Origin: Tolypeutes matacus
Taxonomy: Eukaryota > Chordata > Mammalia > Cingulata > Chlamyphoridae
Assembly (NCBI GenBank): GCA_026826555.1
Contig: JAKSZT010054324.1
Coordinates: 1,466,694 to 1,530,693 of the forward strand
Direction of reading: 5' to 3'
Length of the DNA: 64,000 nt
In this document: positions 37,093 to 48,890 of the stretch, in pieces
Layout of the letters: each line of letters opens with the position of its first letter
Numbering within the stretch: the first letter of the stretch is position 1
Made by a program: the position numbers and the translations under genes
The notes under the pieces: generated by a model
The model's database searches: none
Seen by the model: the letters and a program-made list of their open reading frames with translations, nothing else
What the model was told of the DNA's origin: nothing

Positions 37093-38208
37093 TGTATTAG
37101 TCAGCCAAAGTGGTACTGATGCAAAGTACCAGAAATCCATTGGGTTTTATAAAGGGTATTTATTTGGGGTAGAAGCTTACAGTTACCAGGCCATGAAGTG
37201 TAAGTTACATTCCTCACCAAAGTCTATTGTCACATGTTGGGACAAGATGGCTACTGACATCTGCAAGGGTTCAAACTCCCTCTTCCTCTTAAGGATCCAT
37301 GGTCCCAGCTTCTTCCAATATCAACTGTAGGCTGAGATAAGTCTCGTCTCCCTCCCTGGGCTCATTCCTCTCTGGGCTCAGCAGCTCTGCTCTCTCCACA
37401 AGGTCAGCTGTAGACTATGAGGCCAATGGCTCGTCTCTCTTCCCGGGGCCTCTGCTGTGTTTAATGGAGCCTTCATTCCTTCCTCACACAACTGCTTCTC
37501 TGTGGGTTTACTTTCCAGGGCTCCAATATCAAAACTCTCTCTGCTCTGCCTTGTCGTTTTCTCCATGAGTCCCCACCCACCAAAGTACCAGAACTCTGTT
37601 GGCTTTTATAAAGGGTATTTATTTGGGGTAGAAGCTTACAGTCACAAGGCCCTAAAGAATCCAATTCAAGGTTACTTAAGAGCTACTTTCTCGCCCAAAG
37701 TCTGTTCCAATGTGTTGATGCTAGATGGCAGGAAATGTCTGCAAGGGTAGAGCCTTCCTCTTTCCTCTTAAGGCTCTGTGGTCCCAGCTTCTTCTGATCT
37801 CAGCTGTAGGCTGACATAAGGCTCACCTGTCTTCCTGGGGCTCATTTCTTTCTGGGCTCAGCTGCCCTGTTCTCTTCACAAAGTTAGCTGTAGACTAGCA
37901 GCCTCATATTTCTCCTGGGGTCACAGGATCCTGTCTAATGAACTGTCTCTCTTCTTCTGTGTTCTCCTACTCTGTGTGTTTACTTCCATGTGAGAATCTG
38001 TTTTATCCCCACCAAGGGGGTGGGGACTCAACCCTGCATGCCCTAATGATGTGGTCAAATAAAAGCCATAATCTTGATATAATAATGTAAAAGTGAACCC
38101 CCTGAATAATCTAATACAATCTACTACGCCAAGAGGAACAGACCGGTTTACAAACACAAACCAATATCTATTTTTGGAATTCATAAACAATATCAAATTG
38201 CTCTACCA
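37093..38208 (-). mobile_element. MaLR-like LTR, partly duplicated
   Basis: Minus-strand LTR: plus strand starts TGTATTAGTCAGCCAAAG and ends CTCTACCA. It contains two head-to-tail copies of the central about 450 bp. Copy one is 37093-37577; copy two is 37578-38208 and lacks the terminal 'ttagtcagcc' part. Both carry 'ataaagggtatttatttggg' followed by 'tagaagcttacag'. The join near 37577 shares a few bases (CAA). The left neighbour is L1 on the plus strand and the right neighbour is L1 on the minus strand. Confidence 0.85.
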
Positions 38209-38647
38209 CCCTTGCATACCTGGGATAAAACCTACTTGATCGTGGTGGATAATTCTTCTAATGTGCCTCTGGATTTAGTTTGCAAGTATTTTGTTGAGGA
38301 TTTTTGCATCTATATTCACTAGAGATACTGTTCTGTAATTTTCTTTTTTCACAATATCTTCATCCAGTTTTGGTATTTGAGTGATGTTGGCTTCATAGAA
38401 TGAGTTTGGTAGCATTCTTTCCTGTTCAATTTTTTTGCAAGGGTTTATGCAAAATTGGCATTAGGTCTTCTTTGAATGACTCACAGGTGACCTCTGAAGC
38501 CATCAGTCCCAGGTTTTTCATCTTTGGGAAGTGTTTGATGACTGTTTCAATCTCTTCACTTGTGATTGGTTTGTTGAGGTCTTCTATTCCTCTAGAGTCA
38601 GTGTAGGTGATTTGTGTGTCTAAGAATTTGTCCACCTCATCTATATT

Positions 38648-39152
38648 CTTTTTTTTTTTTTTTTTTTTNNNNNNNNNNNNNNNNNNNNNNNNNNNNNNNN
38701 NNNNNNNNNNNNNNNNNNNNNNNNNNNNNNNNNNNNNNNNNNNNNNNNNNNNNNNNNNNNNNNNNNNNNNNNNNNNNNNNNNNNNNNNNNNNNNNNNNNN
38801 NNNNNNNNNNNNNNNNNNNNNNNNNNNNNNNNNNNNNNNNNNNNNNNNNNNNNNNNNNNNNNNNNNNNNNNNNNNNNNNNNNNNNNNNNNNNNNNNNNNN
38901 NNNNNNNNNNNNNNNNNNNNNNNNNNNNNNNNNNNNNNNNNNNNNNNNNNNNNNNNNNNNNNNNNNNNNNNNNNNNNNNNNNNNNNNNNNNNNNNNNNNN
39001 NNNNNNNNNNNNNNNNNNNNNNNNNNNNNNNNNNNNNNNNNNNNNNNNNNNNNNNNNNNNNNNNNNNNATTTTAAGAGGTGCTTAGATTACCTAAAATAT
39101 TATACGGAACCCACTCGGATTCCCATGTTGCCCACCTCCCACACCTCCCACT
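38648..39152 (-). mobile_element. Nested L1 3' end (subfamily A) holding an assembly gap
   Basis: A T-run (38648-38668) leads into N, and after the gap 'attttaagaggtgcttagat' (39069-39088) and 'cccatgttgcccacctccca' match the subfamily A copy at 33110-33190. It splits the ORF2 of the surrounding L1 between IREIIRV (39170 side) and MDKFLDT (38635 side). The flanks AATATAGAT and GTATAGTAT on the minus strand may be a worn TSD. Confidence 0.8.
38669..39068. other. Assembly gap, 400 N
   Basis: Exactly 400 undetermined bases inside the A-tail and AT-rich terminal block of an L1 copy. Open frames drawn through it are not real. Confidence 1.
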
Positions 39153-39337
39153 GAGGTTGGTGGGCCATACTATACTCTTATTATCTCTCTTATTTCTATG
39201 TGGTCAGTGGTAATGTCCACCCTCTCATTTCTGATTTTGTGTCTTCTGTCTTTTTTCTTTGTCAGTTGAGCTAAAGGTTTGTGGATTTTGTTGATCTTCT
39301 CAAAGAACCAACTTTTGGTTTTGTTGATTCTCTCTGT

Positions 39338-39362
39338 TTTGTTGTTGTTGTTGTTGTTGTTC
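39338..39362. repeat. GTT microsatellite in L1 ORF2
   Basis: Seven to eight GTT units (plus strand) that read on the minus strand as a run of Asn (NNNNNNN) in the ORF2 linker between endonuclease and RT. It is an in-frame expansion inside a dead copy. Confidence 0.9.
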
Positions 39363-42125
39363 TCAATTTCATTTATTTCTGCTCTGATCTTTACTATTTC
39401 TTTCCTTAGGCTTGATTTGAGATTAGGTTGCTGTTCTTTTTCGAATTCCTCGAGGTGTGCAGTTAGATCTTCAATTCTAGCTCTTTCTTCTTTTTTAATG
39501 TAAGCACTGAGGGCTACAAATATTCTTCTCAGCGCTGCCTTTGAAGTGTCCCATAGGTTTAGATATGTTGTGTTCTCATTTTCATTCATTTCAAGTTAGT
39601 CACTCAATTCTCTTGCAGTTTCTTCTTTGACTCACTGATTAATAGTGTGTTTAATCTCCATATATTTATGAGCTTTCCCTTTTTCTGTCTATTGATCAGA
39701 GAAAGTGTTTTGTATAACTTCAATCTTTTAAAATTTATTGAGAATTGTCTTGTGACCCAGCATATGGCCTATCTTGGAGAAGGATTCAGGAGTACTTGAA
39801 AATAATGTATATCCTGCTGTTTTGGGGTGCAATGCTCTATAGATGTCTACTAGGTCTAGTTCATTTATTATATTATTCAAGTTTTCTGTTACTTTATTTA
39901 TTCTCTGTCCAGATTCTATCCAGTCCTGAGAGTGATATATTGAATCTCCAAGTATTTTGTAGAGACACCCATTTGTTCCTTCAGTTTTGCTAATATGTGC
40001 CTCACATATTGGGGCACTCAGGTTAGGTGCATAAATATTTAGTATAGTTATTTCCTCTCGGTGAAATACCCCTTTTATTAATATATAATGACCTTCTTCA
40101 TCCCTTATAACAGTTTTTCATTTAGAATCTGTTTTTTCTGATATTAGTATGACTACTTAGTTCTTTTTTGGGAACTATTTACATGGAATGTTTTTCCATT
40201 CTTTCACTTTTAACCTGGTTGTGTCCTTATGTCTGAGGTGAGAGTCTTTTAGACAACATAGAGATGGCTCATATTTTTTTATCCATTCTATCAGTCTATG
40301 TCTTTTGATTGGGGAGTTCAAGCCATTAACATTCAATGTTATTACTGTAAAGGCATTACTTACTTCATCCATATTGACTTTGGCTTTTTGTTGTCTTATA
40401 CTATTTTCTGTCTTTTTACCCTTTAATTTACCCTTATTAATAATTTTCTTTTCTATACTCTTCTCCGAGTCTCTTGCCCTTGTTTTTTCCTTTCAAGTTG
40501 CAGCACTCCCTTTAGTATTTCTTGCAATTCTGGTCTTTTGGTAACATATTCTATTGGTTTTTGCTTGTCTGTGAAGACTTGGAACTCACCCTCATTTTTG
40601 AAGGACAGCTTTACTGGATACAGAATTCTTGGCTGGCAGTTTTTCTCTTTCAGTACTTTATATACATCATACCACTTTCTTCTCTCCTTCATGATTTCTG
40701 ATGAGAGGTCAGCTCTTAATCTTATTGAGGTTCCCTTGTATGTGAGGCTTTGCTTTTATGTTGCTGCTTTTAGAATCCTCTCTTTATCTCTGATATTTGT
40801 CTTTCTGAATAGTAGGTGCCTTGGGGTAGGTCTATTTGGATTTATTCTGTTTGGGGTGCGTTATCCTTCTTGGATATTGATATTTATGTCTTTCATAAGG
40901 GTTGGGAAGTTTTCAGTCATTATTTCCTCAAATATTCTTTCTATTCCCTTTCCATTTTCTTCTCCTTCTGGGATACGGGTAAGCAAATGTTTTTGCATTT
41001 TGTGTTGTCTTTCAATTCCCTGAGACCCTGATCAATTTTTTCCATTCTTTTCTCTTTCTGTTCTCCTGTCTTCTCCAGTTCAGATGTTCTGTCTTAAAAT
41101 TACTAATTCTGTGCTCAAGCCATTCAAATCTACTCTTATGTGCCTTTCATGTATTTTTATCTCATCCATCGTGTCTTTCATTCCTATAAGGTCTAATACT
41201 TTCCTTTGCAGGCTTTGATTGTTCTTTATGCTCTCACAATGTTTTCTTCTTAATATCTTTTTTTCTTTAGTCATATTTTCTTTCAACTCTTTGACTTGAT
41301 TTAGGAGAGTTGTGTGATTATACTTGATTAATTGTCTTAAATCCTGTATCTCTTCAGTATATTTGGTTTATACCTTTGGCTGGGCCATTTCTTCCTTTTT
41401 CCTAGTATGGCTTTTAATTTTTTTGCTGATTTCTAAACATCTAAATATGTTGGTGAATTTATTCTGAAGGCCAATTTCTCTCTCTTGCCTTTTTTTTTTT
41501 TTTTTCACAGCTCTTCTTTGATATTTAACTCAACTTATTTTAAATCTTTCAAGTTGCCCAGCTTAAGTTACCACAATCATGCCAGGGACTCACTAATGGG
41601 GTGCTGATTTTCTCCCAGGGGTTAGAGTACAAAGACCCAAAATCAGTTTTTGTCCATAAAATTTCCAGACAGGCCAGAAGAAGGCGTTCATTGGCACACC
41701 TTTACACAGTTGTGTATCTCTCTGTGTTTTTCTGCGTTTGGTCTGGCCAGAGCCAAGATTCAAAGCAACCTCTGCTGGTTGAATTCTCTGAAGAAAAGCA
41801 TCCCAACTCTCCCTCCCTTTTTTTCCTTTAACAGGTGACCAAGAGGAAGATGCCTGTCCACTCTCAGTCAGCCAGGAGTTTTACCCCAGCTTAATATCTT
41901 AGGGATGGGAGAAGAAAGCCCTTCCTGGCCACCACTGGGGCTTATAACTTATGTTTGTTGTTTTGGGTTCTTCATCTGTCTGTCCTTCACCCTCCTGAGA
42001 GTTGTGAATCACTGTCCTGGTCTGCTGATCCCCAAAACCAGGTCTCTTGGACAGCTTTTGGCCCCTTCTCCATTGTTTTTGTGAGAGAGTTGAGCACTGC
42101 CTGCCTAATCTGATTCCATCTTCTC

Positions 42126-42660
42126 TCTCTTTTTAAGAATTTAGTTTAGCAAAAGTTTTATCAACTTTTGAATCTTTTCAAAGAATCATCTTTTGCTTTC
42201 TTGGTTTTCTCCATTGTTTTTCATTTGCTATTTTATTTTTCCTGCTTTATTGTTATTATTTCCTTCCTTCTAATTTTAATTTATCTTTTTTCTCTAGCTT
42301 CTTGAAGTGGAAGCTTATATCATTAATTTTAGAACTTTTTACTCTTCTAATGAAATATATGTATAAATTTCCTTGTAGATGTCTTTTTTTTTTTTTTAAA
42401 CAAATCTATTTTATTGGTACATATTAACAAAGCATACAATTCATTCAATGTGTACAATAATAGTATTTGGTATAATCTCATAGTTGATGTCTTTTAGTTG
42501 CATCTTACAAATGTTGATATATTGTATTTTCATTTTAGTTCAGCTTTAAATACTTTCTAATTCCCCTTGTCATTTCTTCTTTGACCCATGGTGAACTATT
42601 GTAATTGTTCAGATTTCAGTTCCCCAGTCTTAGCCTTGTGAAGTTTCACACTGCATCTGT
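42126..42660 (-). mobile_element. Older L1 ORF2 fragment with nested tail
   Basis: The plus strand reads the reverse of L1 ORF2 between endonuclease and RT ('ttttcaaagaatcatctttt', 'ttcttgaagtggaagctta', 'tttgacccatggtgaac'). It covers the same protein region as 39590-39240 but is more diverged, so it is an independent older insertion. A short L1 tail is inserted at 42381-42489. Confidence 0.8.
42381..42489 (-). mobile_element. Very short L1 3' tail insertion
   Basis: A T-run followed by 'attttattggtacatattaa', the terminal phrase also at 19676. Only about 85 bp of 3'UTR was copied. GATGTCTTTT occurs at both edges (42378-42387 and 42486-42495), a clear TSD. Confidence 0.85.
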
Positions 42661-42879
42661 GTGGCTGAGTATTCATCAACAAAATCAAAGGGACCTTTAT
42701 GAAGATTTCCGGAACTCTTCCTTTGTGTAGCTACCTCCTCTGAGCCACAAATTCAAGCCACCTTAGCCATTGTCTGTCTTCTTATTTCCATGAGACCACT
42801 GTACTTTGTTTGGATTGCTCTTCTTGAACCACACAGAAAGTTTGGGTGAGACTTATGATCACAGGTGGATTCTCTTTCC

Positions 42880-43345
42880 TCACCTCTTGAATATGGAGAC
42901 GATGTGACTGCTTTGACCAATAAAGTGTGGGAGTTATTTTTATTTTATATTTTATGTAAAGTTTTTATTCCTTTTTTTAATTAGTTCCAGGTCAAGCCTC
43001 TGAGAGGTCTTGCAGAGCACACCTTGGTCTCTTGGAGTAGATGTCCAGCTACTCTGCTAGAGAGACCACATGAAAAGGTTTTGAGGCTGTTTAGAGAGAG
43101 AAAGGATCCAACTGAGTGCCACTTTGCAGCTCTTTCTGCTCAAGAAACAAGATTATGAGTTAAGCCATCTTGTACCCTCTATTCCATCACAATTGCCAGC
43201 TAAATAACACAAAGGGTATCCATAAAATTCTACATGAGAAGACTCACATAACCCATGTGACCAAATTTCTGACCATGAGATATAAAATGGTAGTTGTTTT
43301 GAGCCACTAACTTTTGGAATTGCCATTTTGGAATAGAATTTGGTT
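42880..43345 (+). mobile_element. Possible MLT1-like LTR fragment
   Basis: Contains 'gaccaataaagtgtgggag' early and 'gtagttgttttgagccacta' near the end, an ERVL-MaLR end-like pattern. Heavily decayed; family uncertain. Confidence 0.4.
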
Positions 43346-45920
43346 CTTTCATGTGGGATTCTGTCATGAAGAAAATGAAAAATACTAAAACATAAGACAT
43401 TATTTTGTGATGGGCAGGAAGTAAAAGCTGAAAGGGGCTGAAGAAGACAGCTAGTGAAAGCTCAGATAACAGTGAGGAAATTATTTTGAAGTCCAGTAGG
43501 AATCTCCTTATGTAGTGGTAGAAAGTTTGGCAACATTGTAATCTACAGTAATATAGGAAATAAAAAGTGGCAAGTAATGAACTTGCTGCTCTCGCTAGAG
43601 AGATTTGCTGTTAATGATTTAGAGGTTCTCGTTGCCTATGATAAAATGAAACAAGAGAGATGAATTAAAGGAGAAAATTTTCCCTCTTGAAGTTAAATTA
43701 GAGCAAATATAAAAAAGAGTAGAGTACAGTAAGTGCAATTAGGAATCCTGGACATGATGAGGTAAGATGGGAGTAAGGGGACAGGTTGCAATATTTATTC
43801 AAGTGATTAAGAAAAGCCTCTCTTAGAAGGTGAGAATTGAGAAAACCTTGAAGATGTTTAGAGATTTAACAAAGCCCATAGCTTCAGGCAGACAATGAGA
43901 GTCATGTTCCTAGGGCAAGAGTGTGTTTGGAGTGTTAGAGGAACATTGGGAGCTAAATGAAAAAGGTATAGATTAGAAGGAGAAGCAGTCCTGAGTCACG
44001 GGTGCAGTCCATGTAGTTTCTATTAGACTGTTGTAAGGACTTTGGCTTTACTCTGAATGAAATGGTGAGCCATTCGGTATGGTGTTTTGATCAGATTTGA
44101 ATGGTGTGTTATGACTTAGCCTTTACAACATTTATTCTGGCAGCTTCATAAATAATAGGCAATAAAATTTCAAAGTAAATAGGAGTCCAGCTTTAGAAGC
44201 AAGAAAATCATCTAGCAGGCAATTGCAGTAATTTTGAAGGAAGATGAAGATAGCTCCAATCTCCTGGAAGTAGTAGAGGTATTGAAAATTCAGGTTATAC
44301 ATATTTTTTTAAGTGAGGTTACCTGAAGGATTCAATGAGGAGTATGAGAGAAGGAAAGGAATCAAGGATGAATCCATGGATTATGACTGGACAACTGGAA
44401 AATAGGTTGCTGTTAACTGAAATGTGAAAGGCTGTAGATGGACATGCTGGGGTTAGGAGGGCAGTGGAGATAAGAATTCCAATTTAGAGATGTTAATTTT
44501 AAGATTCTGTTAGAATTCTGAATGTTAATGTCAGATAATCCATAGCATTTTGATTGATTATCCACTGAAGCACTTAAACAGTACATTACATGATGCTTAT
44601 AGATAGAGACCAGGACATGTTTATTATGATTTTTCCATGGCACCTAGCAAACAGCAGAATATATTATAGGCTATGAAACTGAATTGAATTGAAATTCCCC
44701 ATATCCAGCACATCTCATCATAATTATTCAATGTATCTCTAGACTATTCTAACCAATGACTATGTCATTTTAAGTTACAAAGATCTTTGTTAATACTTCT
44801 AAGGTGCATTGTTAAGAAAAAACAAAAACATAATAGCCTTGAAGTATAAAATACACAATAAAATATGCATCAGGAGGTTTTTGTGAGTGAACCTGTTTTC
44901 CACGGTTATGCAAGCTTTGTTTTATGAGTCAAGGTAAACCATCTGATGGATTGGATGGTAAACCATCCAACAGTGCTGAAACTCACATCTTCTGGAGACT
45001 TTTGGTTAGTAAAGTTTCTTCTCCATTCTTTGCTGTTCTAAATATAACTCTGTAACCAACCACAGAAGTTTTTCTCTTGAATTTCTGAGAACTCTATAGA
45101 AAATATAGAAGTACATTCATTTGAGGCTACAAAAAGTAGACTAAACATAATATTATTTAAATAACCTGAGTACCTTGTTTCTCTCAGAGCTTATAGGGAG
45201 GACATTGCAATCCTGAATATGAAAATAGACTCTCCATACAATTTTCAAACAAGGAATCAAAGTTAAAGTTGTAGTGTGGAATAAATACCAACTTTTAAAA
45301 ATATGAATCTTTACATGTACATCAAAATACCTCTCTAATAATTTTTCTCATTAGAATTTTTGTCTCATTAATGTATTTGAAACTCTATCAAACATGTTAT
45401 ATTTATATAAAATTACAATGGTTCTTGGTCCAAAATCTTAAATTCTTGAGGAAAAAGTGGTAATAATTCTTTTTTTAAAAATCCACTTGGGTGTTTATTT
45501 GAAACATTATTTTATCACACTTGGTAATAAAATTATAATTTTCTCCTTACTGAAGTATTTTTTATCTAATCAACTACCTATCATGCTGCTTATATCAGAT
45601 AATGGCATATCTCTTTTCCATAGCTAGTTATGTATGTCAAAGTTGCTATCAAGTTTTCATGCTTAGGTCTTTCTATTTAATAGCTCCTTTCTATACAACT
45701 TACATCTGAGGAACCAGCTTGAGTGCCATCCTCTGTGGTTGCACATTAGAAGGCAAATCCTATAAAAGCCTTTCTGTATTCACCTTGAAGCAGACTTACT
45801 ACTTTTAATCATCTACATACCAAGCTTAGATTGGCACACTGACTAATTTACAGTGATCTCCTTAATTTAAATGTAAATATTGATGTAAGAATATTTTAGG
45901 GGAAAAAGTGGAAAACATCA
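43346..45920. other. Unassigned DNA with an ancient repeat near 44020-44520
   Basis: 44020-44520 ('actttggctttactctgaat ... gcaattgcagtaattttgaa ... caaggatgaatccatggatt') matches an ancient mammalian interspersed sequence whose family name I cannot assign. Similar phrases recur near 47020 and 60700. The remainder shows no gene. Confidence 0.45.
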
Positions 45921-45924
45921 ATAA

Positions 45925-46245
45925 AGAGTTCTACCATTGCATTTTTATATATGCAGTGAAAACTAAATATTTGTAAAAGAAAATTCACATTCATATGATG
46001 GAACCATTAAAAACTTATAATTTTTAAATTTCCAACTAAGTGAAAAATAGCATGTTACAGAGTACAAACATCTTGTTTTATTGAGGAAAAAGTATATTCT
46101 TACATGTAAGAAGTTAAGGAAAAATCTATAAGAAATGTTAGCAAAAAAGTTTTCTCTGGGTTGTAGGCTTTGGGTACCTTTAATATTTATTTATTTATAA
46201 TTGTTTGTATTTTCTGATATTTTTACATTGTAAAAATATTACTAT
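45925..46245 (+). mobile_element. Ancient L1 3' fragment
   Basis: The pattern 'gatggaaccattaaaaactt' then 'agtgaaaaatagcatgttac' and 'ttgtaggctttgggtacc' follows the ancient L1 3' course, much like 10310-10770. Confidence 0.45.
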
Positions 46246-48890
46246 TATAATTTAAATATGTTATAATTTAAATTTTTAGGATGTGGATACTATATATACA
46301 TAAAAATATTTCCTTGTTCCTGTTTATATATTTATGGATCAAATATTCTAAAATAAAAGGAAATTCTTATGCTTATTCTTTACAAAGTCATTTTCTGTGT
46401 CACTGCTATGTGTCAGTCACTATGCTAGGTCCAAAGAATAAAACATTAGTAAGAGCTCACAAAAGGTAGCTCGCAATCTCCATGAAGAACAAGATAAGTT
46501 CACTGTAAAAGAAATTCATAAAATCAATACCAGGGGCATGAATAACATGAGGGAGAGGACCGACAAGGGAGGAGAATTCATTCCAATCAGTGGAGTCGAA
46601 GACTTTTTGGACCTGAGCTTTTGTAGGAGACTGTTTCAGAATATCCTAAGGAATGGCTCCACAAAGGCCAGGGAGAGGGAAAGGAGGTGCTCTTCATAGG
46701 AATGGTGAGAAGTTTGATGTGATTAGACTGTCAGACATCAGAACCACTTAGTTTATACTTGAAATGCAGATTTCTGGACAGCAGTCAAGAACTAATAAAT
46801 CAGAAATGTGGAGATAGGTCTTGGAATTTGAATAATATCTGCATTTGAATAATATCTGTTGGGGTTTATTTTATGCACAAGTATCATGAAACTATTAAAG
46901 TTTTCTAGGAAAAGGACTCTATAGTCCTGTTCATATTTTTTTAAAAATCAGTGTCATGTGAATCCAGAAACAAACAAAAAGATTTGATAAAGAAAATTTG
47001 GGCTTGAAAGCTCAAATAAGAGATTTTCACAGTAGTCCAGGTGAGCAATGATGAGAACCTGTATTGAGTCCAAGGCATTTGCCACATCATGATTTCTGTG
47101 AGAAATGTTGAACTTTGATATAAATGAGATAACATTTGGGTACAATAAAAATGCAAGCATATAACATGTAATAAATGAAGCATATTTCTTCATGATTTTC
47201 TGAACTGTAAAATCTAAAGACATTGCCTAGATTAAGGGCAAGAAAAATGTGATTTAAAGCAAATAAGTAAGTAATAAGTTAATAAATAAATAAATGCAAT
47301 ATAATAGGAAATCAAGTTGAGTTAAGATATAACCACGAAAAATATGGGTGCTTCTTCACAAGGTAGGACCTTAGGTGTTGGTACTTAAGCATCAAAGCAT
47401 GGTCTAAATATCCATGCCAACTCTTGACAAGTGGTAGTTCCTATCTCTCTCTCTACCTAGGTGTCTACTATCTATCATCTCTCTATGAATATATATGTCT
47501 ATATAAATGCATGTATGTGTATATACATGTCTATATATGTATGTATACATGGCAAGTAAGTCAGACCCTTCATAAGCATCTGCTCCCTATTTGTTTTCTT
47601 ACAAAGTGATTTTATTGAAAATTAAATTTATAAATTATGCCAGGAACAAAGGAAAATGATCTCTAGACTTTACTAATTGGGCCTGGCTTCAGTACATTTC
47701 AAGACTGAATAAAATGTGGGAAGTTGTTCAGCTGTAACAACATTTTAATACATTTTGCTTAGATGTAAATACAGAAAGATTCATAAATAATAAGTAATGG
47801 CTGCATGATTTTGAAAAGTTACTATTATCGAATAAAGCTTGTTTGAAGAGCAGCTAACCACCATCTGCTCAGCCTAACCTGCTCTCCATCCTTTGTTTTA
47901 ACTGACACTGTCATCTTGGAGCAGATGCTGAAAATTGACTCAAAAATCCTCTTATTCTCTTCTTTCATCCTCACCCACCACACACAATGGTGTTCAGACA
48001 AATGAGAACAGGGAAAGGAAATGTGAGGGAGCAATGGAGTCATAGTGGAAGTAAACAGAAACCATAAATAAAATCAGCAGATTTGTGTGGGGAGTGAGAA
48101 ACACTTAATAAAATGTATATCACTTGATGCAGTTTACTACTGCATGTATAATGAGCAGGGGAACATACTCAGCCTTTAAGTAGTACTCTCCAAAGTGCTT
48201 ACAGGAGCTTGGGCAAACTTGTATTTTATGCAAATCAGAGCTGTATCTTTAAATTCATCCTAATCTTAATTTTCACAAATATTAAAGCAAAAGTCAGATT
48301 GAAGAAAGTACATTCTCTCTGGAAGGAAACTCTTTCTTAGTTTAATTATATTTAGGTACAGATGATTTTATAGAGCACTTGATATTCTATGGCTTTTGAG
48401 GAAATGGGTGGTAATAGGTGTAATACATATAAAGGTAAAAATCAATTTGAAGGAGCTGAATAGTTTGCTTATTTCTCTGAATAGAATTCAGCTGCAGTTG
48501 TTTAGTGAGTAAACATAGATACTTTTTTTTCTGGCGACTGCTTCTTTCTTAATTTACGAACTTTCCCAGGGGACTTTATTTGAGAACAGAAAAATCCCTT
48601 TAAAATTCTTTCACAAAGATTTAAAAAAAGATTATCTGACAAAATATACAACAAACAAATGAATATGTGTATACAGTGCTATATATGTTATAAAAGCAAA
48701 AGATGGTATAATCATAAACCTGAATAGGTTCTCATTACTTTAATGCATCTAGTTCACTGATTTATGCACGCATGTATTCACCCAGCCATCCATTCATCCA
48801 TCCGTCTAGCCATTCATCCATTCAATCACTCAACATATATTAAATGCCAATTAATTTCAGTTTCTGCAGAAATGCATCAAAACCCCACAG
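46246..48890. other. Unassigned DNA with an L2-like scrap and simple repeats
   Basis: 46395-46470 ('cactgctatgtgtcagtcac') resembles the L2 3' end. 47484-47550 is a TATG/TACA-type microsatellite. 48780-48830 is a CATCCATT-type repeat. No gene seen. Confidence 0.45.

Larger units (their letters stand above)
38209..42125 (-). mobile_element. Long L1, 5'UTR-ORF1-ORF2 (RT fingers), 3' end missing
   Basis: Reading leftward, the 5' end is near 42125, the 5'UTR spans 42125-41480, and ORF1 follows with a coiled coil (41286-41080) and a C-terminal domain (40692-40453). ORF2 begins at 40372 with the endonuclease start (TLNVNGLNSPIKRHRLIEW). It continues at 39589-39170 and, past a nested element, at 38635-38210 (MDKFLDTQ..., then the stretch ahead of RT motif A). 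The RT catalytic motif and 3'UTR are missing, replaced by the LTR. Frames are broken by stops and frameshifts. Confidence 0.9.

Noticed and set aside
38607..39086. Frames of 150-159 codons across the gap
   Set aside because: Almost all residues are undetermined; artefact of the N block.
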